Shown: positions 1 to 8,019 of the stretch, one piece after another
How positions within the stretch are numbered: position 1 is the first letter of the stretch
Layout of the letters: the number at the start of each line of letters is the position of its first letter
Assembly (NCBI RefSeq): GCF_004354045.1
Contig: NZ_SMRT01000011.1
Location: 186,001-250,000, forward strand
Direction of reading: 5' to 3'
Source: Paenibacillus piri
GTDB lineage: Bacteria > Bacillota > Bacilli > Paenibacillales > NBRC-103111
DNA length: 64,000 nt
The notes under the pieces: model-generated
Databases searched by the model: none
The model's input: the letters and a program-made list of their open reading frames with translations, nothing else
What the model was told of the DNA's origin: nothing
Translations under genes and position numbers: made by a program

Positions 1-31
1 ATTGGACGGAAGTCCGGAGAGGAAGATGATG

Positions 32-457
32 ATGCTAACGACGGTAACGCATACGGGTCATTTTGAAAACTGTCCGGTGCATAAAATTTCTGCCCGGGAC
101 AGCAACAAATTTGTCATCCTGTGCGACGGAGAAAAGTTTCCTTTTGTATCCGTTGTAGAAATTTTTGATGTGGGCGGGAAAACACCGCCGAATGAACATA
201 GTGTAGCCTACGAATATTTTTACGTAATTGCGGGGGAAGGCAAAGCGACAGTAGACGGCGGGACGATACCGATTCGGCCGGGATCCTATTTCGTTGTATA
301 TCCGGGACATACGCATGAAGTTGAGAATACGGGGAGCGGAAGGCTTTATGTGTTGACCACGATGGTTCCCGACGAGAAATTTACGGCTCTTATTCGATCC
401 GGACCGGAGGCTAGCCTGGATGACGAAGATTTAAGGGTATTAAGAGGAGCGTATTGA
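32..457 (+). CDS. small single-domain cupin protein
   Basis: This is a small beta-barrel protein of about 141 residues. The cupin 1 motif is visible as EHSVAYEYFYVIAGEG (metal-ligand E-H and E positions) and the cupin 2 region as RPGSYFVVYPGHTHEVEN, with the P-G-x-x-H signature. Three consecutive ATG codons lie at 26, 29 and 32. The ribosome site GGAGAGGA at 16-23 spaces best with the ATG at 32, so that start was chosen. Its stop overlaps the TTG alternative start of the creatininase-family gene downstream, and the strand and tight spacing indicate one operon. Cupins in such clusters are isomerases, dioxygenases or ligand sensors; the substrate is unknown. Upstream sequence is outside the window, so promoter and operon start are not visible. 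Confidence 0.85.
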   Translation: MLTTVTHTGHFENCPVHKISARDSNKFVILCDGEKFPFVSVVEIFDVGGKTPPNEHSVAYEYFYVIAGEGKATVDGGTIPIRPGSYFVVYPGHTHEVENTGSGRLYVLTTMVPDEKFTALIRSGPEASLDDEDLRVLRGAY

Positions 458-471
458 GAGGAGTTAAAAAT

Positions 472-1311
472 ATGTTTAGATATGAAGGCAAGGTTTGGGA
501 GGAACGGTTTTTACCCCGGCTCTCTTCTCTGCAAATCAAGCAGCTTCCGAAGGATGACGCCCTCGTCATCTTGCCGGTCGGAGCCATAGAACAGCACGGT
601 TGGCACTTGCCGGTCATGACGGACTCTCTCATAGGGGAAGCGCTGCTGACGCAAACGATCGAGCTGCTGCCGGAGGAATCGAACGTCTGGCTGCTGCCTC
701 CGATTTCTTATGGCAAGAGCAACGAGCACCTGGATTATGCCGGCACCTTTTCTTTGTCTTCGACAACGCTGATGCATGTGCTGTCCGACATTGGAACCAG
801 CTTGAAAAGAAACGGATTCAGGAGGCTGCTGTTGTTTAATACGCATGGCGGAAACGTTGATTTGCTGAACGTTGCCGCAAGGGAAATTCGCGTTTCAACC
901 GGCCTGATGGTTTTCTATGTCAATCCGCACAGTTTGGACACGACGCAAGGTCTTGTTTCGGAAGAGGAACAGGAATACGGTATTCACGGAGGTGACATCG
1001 AAACCTCCATGCTTATGGCGATTAAGCCCAACTGGGTTCAGGAAGAGTTGAGAGTATCCGAAACGCCGGATGTATCCGCACTTGAATTTTTAACCTTAGA
1101 AGGAAAAATCCGATTTGCCTGGGTGATGAGCGACATTTCGCATAGCGGAATAGCTGGGGACGCGACAAAAGCGACCGCTGAGAAAGGAAAGGTCATCATG
1201 GAGCGGAGCGCAAGCGGACTGGCCAAATCAATGCAAGAGCTGTGCCGGTTTGACATCGAACAGGTTCTTCCCAAAGTGAAACATGAGCCTTCCTACAACA
1301 ATCGGATCTAA
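472..1311 (+). CDS. creatininase-family metal-dependent amidohydrolase
   Basis: This is a 279-residue member of the creatininase family, cytosolic enzymes that hydrolyse cyclic or formyl amides using two metal ions (creatinine amidohydrolase, ArfB deformylase, MftE peptidase). Visible motifs are LPVGAIEQHGWHLPVMTDS near the N-terminus (E, H and D metal ligands), NTHGGN in the middle and GIHGGDIETSMLMA with a later metal-binding E. Length matches the family. The ATG at 472 has AGGAG at 459-463 with 8-nt spacing; a TTG at 454 overlapping the cupin stop is less likely. Its place beside a cysteine hydrolase and an importer suggests it acts on an imported amide or lactam. Family assignment is firm; the exact substrate is unknown. 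Confidence 0.9.
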   Translation: MFRYEGKVWEERFLPRLSSLQIKQLPKDDALVILPVGAIEQHGWHLPVMTDSLIGEALLTQTIELLPEESNVWLLPPISYGKSNEHLDYAGTFSLSSTTLMHVLSDIGTSLKRNGFRRLLLFNTHGGNVDLLNVAAREIRVSTGLMVFYVNPHSLDTTQGLVSEEEQEYGIHGGDIETSMLMAIKPNWVQEELRVSETPDVSALEFLTLEGKIRFAWVMSDISHSGIAGDATKATAEKGKVIMERSASGLAKSMQELCRFDIEQVLPKVKHEPSYNNRI

Positions 1312-1367
1312 GAGGGTAGAGGTCATGACTCAATGAGATACAGCATACAAGCGGAAGGGATGAGAGA

Positions 1368-2123
1368 ATGACACTATTAGGATATCCCCGAAACAGCTGG
1401 CAGGTGACCAAGGAGCAGGTGGATCTTCAAAGGCTGCCGCTGCCCGCCAAACCGGTTACCTTCGATGCGCAGCCCCAACGGGTTACAGTAGATCTGGCGA
1501 AATCAGCGATAGTCGTCATTGATATGCAGAACGATTTTTGTACGGCCGGAGGTTGGCTGGATTATGTCGGGGCTGATATCACGCCTAACCGCAAGCCGGT
1601 CGAAACGTTAAACCGATTGCTTCCTGCGATGCGCAAGGCGGACGTTCCCGTCATTTGGCTCAATTGGGGGAATCGGCCGGACCGATTGAATTTAAGCCCG
1701 TCCGTCCTCCATGTATACAACCAGAGCGGGGAGGATGTCGGTCTGGGCGGGAAGCTTCCGGCAAACCATTCAGCCGTGTTGGAGAAAGGCAGCTGGGGGG
1801 CGGCTATCGTATCGGAATTGGACGCTCAGGAAGCGGACATTTACGTGGATAAATACCGCATGAGCGGTTTTTGGGATACTCCCCTCGACAGCATCTTGAG
1901 AAATTTAAACCTTCATACGCTGTTCTTTGCAGGCGTCAATCTGGATCAATGCGTGATGGCTACGCTGGAGGATGCGGTTTGCCTCGGGTACGACGCCATA
2001 TTGCTGGAAGATTGCTGCGCGACAACCTCGCCGGCGTTTTGCGAAGAGGCGACAATCTACAATGTAAAACAGTGCTACGGCTTCGTCGCTCAGTCGACGT
2101 CCGTATTATCCGGAATGATGTAA
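1368..2123 (+). CDS. isochorismatase-fold cysteine hydrolase (RutB / carbamoylsarcosine amidase type)
   Basis: This is a 251-residue cysteine hydrolase. The three catalytic residues are visible: Asp in VVIDMQNDF, Lys in LEKGSWG, and Cys in GVNLDQCVMATLEDA. The family includes N-carbamoylsarcosine amidase, biuret hydrolase and RutB, which release ammonia or carbamate from amides and ureido acids. The N-terminal extension of about 40 residues before the fold resembles RutB-type enzymes. It lies between a creatininase-type amidohydrolase and an importer, and is followed by two RutA/NtaA-type flavin monooxygenases, so a role in releasing nitrogen from an oxidised intermediate is a reasonable inference. 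The specific substrate is not shown. A gap of 56 nt separates it from the preceding gene. Confidence 0.88.
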   Translation: MTLLGYPRNSWQVTKEQVDLQRLPLPAKPVTFDAQPQRVTVDLAKSAIVVIDMQNDFCTAGGWLDYVGADITPNRKPVETLNRLLPAMRKADVPVIWLNWGNRPDRLNLSPSVLHVYNQSGEDVGLGGKLPANHSAVLEKGSWGAAIVSELDAQEADIYVDKYRMSGFWDTPLDSILRNLNLHTLFFAGVNLDQCVMATLEDAVCLGYDAILLEDCCATTSPAFCEEATIYNVKQCYGFVAQSTSVLSGMM

Positions 2124-2149
2124 TGGATCTCCGAAAGGGGGGCAGCAAC

Positions 2150-2923
2150 ATGTCCTATATCAAAGTAGAGAATCTCAGCAAACGTTTTGTTCGCCGGGGA
2201 CAGATGACCGAAGCGTTAAGCGAAATCAATTTGGACATTCATCAAGGATCGTTTGTGAGCTTTATAGGTCCCAGCGGATGCGGCAAGTCGACATTACTGC
2301 GGATTATCGGCGGTTTAATGGGCGCGGAAGAGGGCGGAATTACAGTTGGCGGCCGAACGCCGTTTGAGATGCAAGCGGATAAGCAGTTCGGATTTGTTCC
2401 GCAAAGTCCGGCGCTTTTTCCTTGGAGATCGGTACTGCAAAACATGAATATTCCATTTGAAGTGAACCGCAAGAGCAAAACGGACCTCTCCGGGGAAGAA
2501 GGTGATCCGATCGAGCTGCTGCATGCCGTCGGGCTTGGGGATTTCATGCACGCCTATCCGAAGGAGCTTTCCGGAGGGATGAAGCAGAGGGTTGGGATTG
2601 CCCGAGCGTTTGCATCCGGCGCTCCGATATTGTTGATGGATGAACCGTTCTCGGCGCTGGATGAAATTACGAGAGAGCTGCTGATGCATATGCTGATGAA
2701 AATTTGGGAGCAGCACAAGAAGACGGTTATTTTCGTTACGCATAACATCCAGGAAGCGGTTTATCTTTCGGACAAAGTGGTTATCATGTCGAGCCGGCCG
2801 GGACGCATCTCGTATGATGTGGATATCGATTTGCCAAGACCGCGCGGGGAGGCCATCATCGAATCTTCCGAATTTTATCAATATGTGGTTCAATTGCGGG
2901 AATTGCTACGGGAAAGGTGGTAA
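2150..2923 (+). CDS. ABC transporter ATP-binding protein (SsuB/TauB/NMT1-type)
   Basis: This is a 257-residue ABC ATPase energising uptake of a small organic compound. Walker A is GPSGCGKST, the Q-loop lies in FGFVPQSPALFPW, the signature is LSGGMKQRVGIARA, Walker B is ILLMDEPFSALDE, and the switch histidine is in FVTHNIQEA. The long Q-loop region and the DEPFSALDE sequence match the nitrate/sulfonate/taurine group. The start is the ATG at 2150 (MSYIKVENLS), preceded by AAAGGGGGG at 2134-2142; a longer in-frame extension upstream overlaps the hydrolase gene and is not used. The permease follows 7 nt downstream and the lipoprotein lies two genes further on, completing one importer. Confidence 0.95.
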   Translation: MSYIKVENLSKRFVRRGQMTEALSEINLDIHQGSFVSFIGPSGCGKSTLLRIIGGLMGAEEGGITVGGRTPFEMQADKQFGFVPQSPALFPWRSVLQNMNIPFEVNRKSKTDLSGEEGDPIELLHAVGLGDFMHAYPKELSGGMKQRVGIARAFASGAPILLMDEPFSALDEITRELLMHMLMKIWEQHKKTVIFVTHNIQEAVYLSDKVVIMSSRPGRISYDVDIDLPRPRGEAIIESSEFYQYVVQLRELLRERW

Positions 2924-2930
2924 TGGCGAG

Positions 2931-3776
2931 ATGAGTCAATCCGTATCGGAAACGAACGGTCGATCGGTTCTGGCCGCAGGCACGAAGAAACATGCCGACG
3001 ATTCGACGGAATCCAAAATAAAAGGAATTGCAGGCAGCGCTCTTGCACCTCTCCTTGCTTTTGTTGCGTTGTTCGGCTTGTGGGAATTGATCATTCGTAT
3101 ATTTAACATCAAGATGGTAATTTTGCCGGCTCCATCCGGCATCTTTGCTGAATTAGTCCGTAATTTCGGTTTTTATGTGCCGCATATATGGACTACGTTT
3201 ACCGAGGCGATATTCGGATTTCTCATCGGAGCTGCAATTGCGTTGCTGGCCGGTGTGTTGATGTCCCAGTCCCGTTTCCTGGAACGTGCGCTGCTGCCGC
3301 TTGCCGTACTGGCCAACGTGACGCCGATTGTTGCCATCGCTCCCTTGTTCATTGTTTGGTTCGGGTTCGGCGGTCTTCCTAAAATACTGCTCGCGGCCAT
3401 CAGCACGTTTTTTCCGATGATGATCAATTCGATCATGGGCTTCCGTTCGATCGATGAGAACAATTATGAATATTTGCAATCATTGCATGCCAGCAAATTT
3501 GAAATCTTTCTGAAGCTTCGCCTGCCGAACAGTCTGCCGTATTTGTTTTCCGCAGCGAGCACCGGGATGAGTATGGGCGTCATAGGCGCGATTGTCGGAG
3601 AAATGTACGGCGGAAGCGAAGGGCTTGGCAATGTGCTTACGGTAGCGGCAAACTATTTGCAGATGGAACGTATGTTTGCATCCATCTTGCTGCTGGCATT
3701 AATGGGTATATTGCTGACCAATATCGTAAAGATTGTGGAACGCAAGTTCCTGCATTGGCACAGCTCTTCAAAGTAA
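2931..3776 (+). CDS. ABC transporter permease (SsuC/TauC-type)
   Basis: This is a 281-residue inner-membrane permease of the BPD_transp_1 family with about six hydrophobic segments, starting near LLAFVALFGLWELI. The EAA-like cytoplasmic loop that docks the ATPase is seen as ASKFEIFLKLRLPNSLPY. The C-terminal half, with GAIVGEMYGGSEGLG, is typical of SsuC/TauC/ThiX permeases. A Ser/Lys-rich N-terminal tail of about 40 residues precedes the first membrane segment. The start is the ATG at 2931 (MSQSVSETN), 7 nt after the ATPase stop, so the two are probably translationally linked. It forms the channel for the importer together with the ATPase and the lipoprotein at 5187. Confidence 0.93.
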   Translation: MSQSVSETNGRSVLAAGTKKHADDSTESKIKGIAGSALAPLLAFVALFGLWELIIRIFNIKMVILPAPSGIFAELVRNFGFYVPHIWTTFTEAIFGFLIGAAIALLAGVLMSQSRFLERALLPLAVLANVTPIVAIAPLFIVWFGFGGLPKILLAAISTFFPMMINSIMGFRSIDENNYEYLQSLHASKFEIFLKLRLPNSLPYLFSAASTGMSMGVIGAIVGEMYGGSEGLGNVLTVAANYLQMERMFASILLLALMGILLTNIVKIVERKFLHWHSSSK

Positions 3777-3809
3777 TTCAATTCCCATTGAAGGAGGAGA
3801 ATATACCGA

Positions 3810-5114
3810 ATGACCAATAAAATCCATTTTGGATGGTTTTCCCAATGTGCGGGGCCTATCGGCTTTGATAGCCCGAACGCGACAGAAGGCGCGGACTGGC
3901 GGGAGCCGGAAATGTATCAGAAAATGGCGCAAATTTGCGAGAATGGAAAATTTGATTTTGCCCTGTTCGCCGACCATCTCGGCATATCGGTCGATTCCGG
4001 AAACCGTATCGATACGCATGTAGAGCAAGGCGTAACTGTTTGCCACGATTCGACGGTACTGGCTGCTACGGTAGCAGCCCATACGAAACATCTTGGGGTT
4101 GGAACAACAATGTCTACCTCATTGACGCTGCCTTATCAGCTTGCCCGTCAGATTTCGTCACTGGATCACCTGACCAAAGGGCGTGTCGCATGGAACATCG
4201 TGACGTCATACAGCAAGGGGGCATTTGACAACTTTGGATATGACAGCGTACCGGAGCATGATGCGCGTTATGACCAAGCGGATGAATTTATGGATCTTTG
4301 CTGTCAATTGTGGGGCAGCTGGGAAAAGGACGCGGTAGTCATGGACAAGGCAAGCGGGTTATTTGCCGATCCGGACAAAGTGAAGCCGATTCACTTCAAA
4401 GGAAATTATTATAAGAGCGCAGGGCCGCTTAACATGGTACCTCCGGCAGCAGGCAGACCGGTGATGATTCAGGCCGGATCATCGAACCGCGGTATGGAGT
4501 TTGCGTCCAGATGGGCTGATGCTGTCATCGTCGCCAAGCAAACGGTGGAAGACATGAAAAAGTATTACGACAGCTTGAAGGAGATGGCGCGCAAGTACGG
4601 ACGAAAGCCGGAGGAAGTAAAGGTGTTATTCATTATTAAGCCGATTTTTGCAGCGACAGAGGAGCTTGCCGCACAAAAAGCTGCTGAGCCGGTATCGGAT
4701 AATGAACTTCATAGGGCGATAACACAATTGTCTCATAGAATGAATTTCGACTTATCCAAGCTTGAGCTCGATGAGCCGGTTCCTGTCATGAACGAGAAGG
4801 GAATTACCGGCGGTCAGACCACGTTGTCGCGACACCAGACCGCAGGTCACCGTCCGACACTAAGAGAGATTGCAACGAGGGAGGTTGTCGGAAACAATCT
4901 GAATATTACCGGTACTCCCGAACAGGTGGCGGATCAGCTGCAGCAGATTATGGAAACGATCGGAGGAGACGGCTTTGTTCTCAGAGTCAACCCTCACGAG
5001 CATGGATATATGCAGGAGTTCGTAGATACGGTTGTTCCGGTTCTGCAACAGCGGGGAGCTATCAGACAGCAATATACGGGGGATACGCTGCGCGACAATT
5101 TGCTGGAATTTTAA
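3810..5114 (+). CDS. LLM-class FMN-dependent monooxygenase 1 (NtaA/SnaA/DszA family)
   Basis: This is a 434-residue flavin-dependent monooxygenase of the luciferase-like TIM-barrel family. Members use FMNH2 supplied by a separate reductase to oxidise or cleave C-N or C-S bonds (nitrilotriacetate, pristinamycin, dibenzothiophene sulfone, pyrimidine). Family features seen are the opening KIHFGWFSQ, NHDSTVLAATVAAHT-like substrate-loop sequence (here CHDSTVLAATVAAHT), SLDHLTKGRVAWNIVTS, the EHDARYDQADEF motif, and RPVMIQAGSSNRG. Length agrees with NtaA-like enzymes. The start at 3810 has AAGGAGGAG upstream. It lies between the permease and the lipoprotein of one importer, so it probably acts on the imported compound. 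The gene at 8020 encodes a close paralogue; the two may work in sequence or as a heteromer. Confidence 0.93.
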   Translation: MTNKIHFGWFSQCAGPIGFDSPNATEGADWREPEMYQKMAQICENGKFDFALFADHLGISVDSGNRIDTHVEQGVTVCHDSTVLAATVAAHTKHLGVGTTMSTSLTLPYQLARQISSLDHLTKGRVAWNIVTSYSKGAFDNFGYDSVPEHDARYDQADEFMDLCCQLWGSWEKDAVVMDKASGLFADPDKVKPIHFKGNYYKSAGPLNMVPPAAGRPVMIQAGSSNRGMEFASRWADAVIVAKQTVEDMKKYYDSLKEMARKYGRKPEEVKVLFIIKPIFAATEELAAQKAAEPVSDNELHRAITQLSHRMNFDLSKLELDEPVPVMNEKGITGGQTTLSRHQTAGHRPTLREIATREVVGNNLNITGTPEQVADQLQQIMETIGGDGFVLRVNPHEHGYMQEFVDTVVPVLQQRGAIRQQYTGDTLRDNLLEF

Positions 5115-5186
5115 AGGATTTCAATTTATAAAAAACGGCTTTGACATCTACAAAATATAAATAGATCAAACGGGAGGATGGGGACG

Positions 5187-6329
5187 ATGAAGAGAAACCA
5201 CAGGATTTGGGCATCGATGGCGTTAAGTGTGATGATGGTCGTTTTGGCCGCTTGCGGAAGTACCGGATCGACGAATGCAACAAAAACGGACGCAGCAGCA
5301 GGTGCGACAAATGCGGCGAGCGCTCCTGAAACGAAGGGCGGCATTGACTGGGAGGCGCGGATCGCTGCCAACAAAGCAATCGGTGAAATCAGGACGATGA
5401 CCAGCTTTAACTATTCGGCCAACATCGCAAATACGAATGCGTGGATCGCGGATGAGCTTGGTTTTTTCAAAGAGTTGGGACTTAATGTGAAAGTAATGCC
5501 GGGACTAAGTGCCGACGCGATGAAATTGCTTGCCGTCGGACAGCTGCAAATGGCTCATGCCGGCTCGGCGAGCGAGGTCGTTCAGTCTGTGGCGAACGGT
5601 GCGGAGATCAAAGGCGTTCTGGCCATGGCACCGGTCGGATTGAGCGTATTGATGGTGTTGGACAATTCCGGAATTAAAACCGTTAAAGATTTGGAAGGCA
5701 AGATTGTAGGGTATAAAGGAGCGATGCCCGCCCATATTACGGCAATGCTTAAAAAGGGAGGCGCCGATCTTTCGAAGATCAAACAAGTGGGCGTAGGTTT
5801 CGACCCTACGATTTTAAATACGACGGAAGTGGCTGCGATCACGGTGTTCAAGTCAAACGAGCCGTATCAAATGGAAAAGCTGGGCTTTAAAACCCGGATA
5901 CTGGATCCGCAGGAATATGGAGTCAACACTTCGTTCGGGATTGTAGGCGCGAATAACGATTTTGCCGCCAAGCATCCGGCAGCCGTAGAAGATTATTTGC
6001 GAGCGATCATTAAAGCTCATGAATGGATTCTGAAAAATCCTGAGGAGACGATTAAAATTTTGGAAAAACGGGCAGGCGGCAACTTTAATAAAGAAATTGA
6101 AACCAATCGCCTGAAAGTGGAAACGGGACTCATCGATCCTGCGAAACAGCAAGGAAAAGGGCTCGGCATATTCACAAAGGAGCAATGGCAGTCCGAGATC
6201 GACATATTGTCCGAAAACGGAGTGCTTGTGAAACCGGTGACGGCAGATCAAGTGGCTGATGTTAAATATATTTCTAATGTTTACAATGGCGAGCAATTAA
6301 TATGGCCGGAGCAAGGCGCCAAAAAGTGA
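5187..6329 (+). CDS. substrate-binding lipoprotein of Ssu/Tau/NMT1-type importer
   Basis: This is a 380-residue lipoprotein. The signal peptide ends in a lipobox, VVLAAC, with the lipidated Cys about 24 residues from the start, followed by a Thr/Ala-rich linker. The mature part carries an NMT1/TauA-like fold, with NTNAWIADELGFFKELGLNVKV at its start and GQLQMAHAGSASEVVQ in lobe 1. The start is assigned to the ATG at 5187, since GGGAGG at 5172-5177 is 9 nt upstream; the in-frame ATG at 5178 touches the ribosome site. It follows the monooxygenase by 72 nt and is the extracellular receptor for the importer at 2150-3776. The ligand is probably an organic anion or small heterocycle. Confidence 0.93.
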   Translation: MKRNHRIWASMALSVMMVVLAACGSTGSTNATKTDAAAGATNAASAPETKGGIDWEARIAANKAIGEIRTMTSFNYSANIANTNAWIADELGFFKELGLNVKVMPGLSADAMKLLAVGQLQMAHAGSASEVVQSVANGAEIKGVLAMAPVGLSVLMVLDNSGIKTVKDLEGKIVGYKGAMPAHITAMLKKGGADLSKIKQVGVGFDPTILNTTEVAAITVFKSNEPYQMEKLGFKTRILDPQEYGVNTSFGIVGANNDFAAKHPAAVEDYLRAIIKAHEWILKNPEETIKILEKRAGGNFNKEIETNRLKVETGLIDPAKQQGKGLGIFTKEQWQSEIDILSENGVLVKPVTADQVADVKYISNVYNGEQLIWPEQGAKK

Positions 6330-6333
6330 ACTC

Positions 6334-6412
6334 GTTCAGCTTTGCTGAACATCGGGGAATCAGATGGGGACTCTACCCCACCTGATTCAAGGCCCACCTT
6401 AGAGGTGAGGGT
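6334..6412 (+). other. tandem hairpin array between lipoprotein and Rieske oxygenase genes
   Basis: Three consecutive inverted repeats fill most of the 141-bp spacer. The first is GTTCAGC/GCTGAAC at 6334-6350 with a 3-nt loop. The second has 13-nt arms with one mismatch at 6357-6369 and 6376-6388. The third has arms AAGGCCC and GGGTCTT around CACC/GGTG at 6389-6413. None ends in a clear T-run, so a simple terminator is not certain. The array could be a partial terminator or RNA stabiliser that tunes expression of the downstream oxygenase, or a small mobile palindromic element. Confidence 0.5.
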
Positions 6413-6470
6413 CTTAACCCGATAAAGTCGTAATCGGATAAATTGAAGAACTTATGGGGAGGAACCGACA

Positions 6471-7484
6471 GTGCTGCAGACCAAACAAAAAATATTTCGA
6501 TCATTTTATTATCCTGTCATGCCGATAGCGGATCTTCAAGACGGTCCCAAGCCGTTCAAATTAATGGGTGAACCTATCGTATTGTGGCTGGATGAACAGC
6601 AGAAGCCTGCGGCAGCGGTCGACCGCTGCTGTCATCGCACGGCGAAGCTGTCCAAGGGTGAGCTCAGGAACGGCTGCATCGTTTGCCCGTATCATGGCTG
6701 GACCTTTAACAGAGACGGAAAATGCACCTGGTTTCCGCAATCGGAGCTGGAGGATCCGCCAAAGGTGTACAAAATTAAGGGCTACCGCTGCGAGGAAAGG
6801 TACGGTTACGCATGGGTAGCGCTGGATACGCCTGTTACGGAGCTCCCTGTATTCAAATATTCGGACAACACGGAATTTCGTAAGGTGGATGAATTTTATG
6901 AAGTCATTCATTGCGCCGCTTTGCGGTTGATGGAAAATTCATTCGATGCGGCACACGTCAATTTCGTTCATAAAAATACGTTCGGGGATATCGACAATCC
7001 GATCCCCCCGAAGGTGACCCTTACCCCGAATGAATGGGGATTTGAAGCCTACATGGAAATTCCGGTTCACAACAAATTGAATCAAAAGGTTAAGGCGTTG
7101 AACATGGATGAAGAAAGAACGGTGCGAAAGCAAGTTAGCGAGTGGTTCATGCCTTTTATTCGGCAAACGAGCATTACGTATCCGACAGGACTTATTCATT
7201 CGATCGTCACTTGCGCCACACCGATTGACGACGATAGCTGCCAGCTGGTGCAGTTCGTGTACCGGAACGATCGCGAGGAGGATGTCCCATCCGAGAGCAT
7301 CATCGCCTTTGACCGAAACGTGGTAGATGAAGATATGGAAGTGCTGGAAACGACCGAAACCAATGTTTCTCTCGATATTACGAAAAAGGTAGAGAACCAT
7401 ATGCTTTCGGACCAACCGGGAATTTTGATGAGAAAAATGCTGCTGGAGCTGTTCGAAAAGCACGGCGAACAAGAAGTGTATTGA
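6471..7484 (+). CDS. Rieske non-heme iron oxygenase, alpha-type subunit
   Basis: This is a 337-residue terminal oxygenase of the ring-hydroxylating/O- or N-demethylase family. The Rieske [2Fe-2S] ligands are Cys53 and His55 (RCCHRTAKL) and Cys72 and His75 (CPYHGW), 16 residues apart as usual. The mononuclear iron site is LMENSFDAAHVNFVH, with Asp159, His162 and His167. Length suits the VanA/phenoxybenzoate/caffeine-demethylase type rather than two-subunit dioxygenases. The GTG start at 6471 has GGGGAGG 8 nt upstream. It needs electrons from a reductase and ferredoxin; none is encoded beside it except possibly the PPOX protein downstream. It probably hydroxylates or dealkylates the compound handled by this island. 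Confidence 0.93.
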   Translation: MLQTKQKIFRSFYYPVMPIADLQDGPKPFKLMGEPIVLWLDEQQKPAAAVDRCCHRTAKLSKGELRNGCIVCPYHGWTFNRDGKCTWFPQSELEDPPKVYKIKGYRCEERYGYAWVALDTPVTELPVFKYSDNTEFRKVDEFYEVIHCAALRLMENSFDAAHVNFVHKNTFGDIDNPIPPKVTLTPNEWGFEAYMEIPVHNKLNQKVKALNMDEERTVRKQVSEWFMPFIRQTSITYPTGLIHSIVTCATPIDDDSCQLVQFVYRNDREEDVPSESIIAFDRNVVDEDMEVLETTETNVSLDITKKVENHMLSDQPGILMRKMLLELFEKHGEQEVY

Positions 7485-7520
7485 CGGCTGTAACGAACAT
7501 GCGGAAGGGGGTGAATTGTT

Positions 7521-7976
7521 ATGGCGGAAAAACAACTGCATGAATTGACTCCGGAGATGATGGAGTTTCTGCAAGGAGAAAAGGTCATTTTTTTATCCAC
7601 GCAGGATCATGAAGAGGGCGCGCCGACGATCACTTGCATTTCTTGGCTGTTGGCCGTCACTCCCACGAAGATTCGATTTGCCATTGATCCGCGCTCAAGA
7701 GTAATTGAGAACATAGCGGCCAATCCCCGGTTATCATTGGCCTTTATCGGATTGGAGAGCAGCTTTGCCGTTTCCGGCAGCGGCAGCAGCGAATTGAATC
7801 AGCTGGATGGAGTGACCATTCGAATGACCGAGGTCAACGTTGACGTTGTTGGCGTACGGGAAATCATGTTCTATGGCAGCAAAATCATAACGGAACCCGA
7901 ATTCGAAAAAACGTACAACCTTGATTTGGCGAATAAATTCGACGCTGCCGTTTATGCGGCGCTCGGTAAAGCATAG
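7521..7976 (+). CDS. pyridoxamine 5'-phosphate oxidase-fold flavin protein
   Basis: This is a 151-residue split-barrel protein of the PPOX/FMN-binding family. The strand pattern VIFLSTQDHEEGAPTITCISW, RFAIDPRSRVIENI and NPRLSLAFIG is characteristic of these FMN or F420-binding proteins. No second domain is present. It starts at ATG 7521 after GAAGGGGGTG and lies 36 nt after the Rieske oxygenase. Sitting between the Rieske oxygenase and an FMN-dependent monooxygenase, it is the most likely local flavin reductase or flavin carrier. This is an inference from position: the known NtaB-type reductases belong to a related split-barrel group but are somewhat larger. Confidence 0.8.
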   Translation: MAEKQLHELTPEMMEFLQGEKVIFLSTQDHEEGAPTITCISWLLAVTPTKIRFAIDPRSRVIENIAANPRLSLAFIGLESSFAVSGSGSSELNQLDGVTIRMTEVNVDVVGVREIMFYGSKIITEPEFEKTYNLDLANKFDAAVYAALGKA

Positions 7977-8019
7977 CGTTCGATCAACTCATTGAGAGAA
8001 TGTGTGGGAGGGGAATCCG

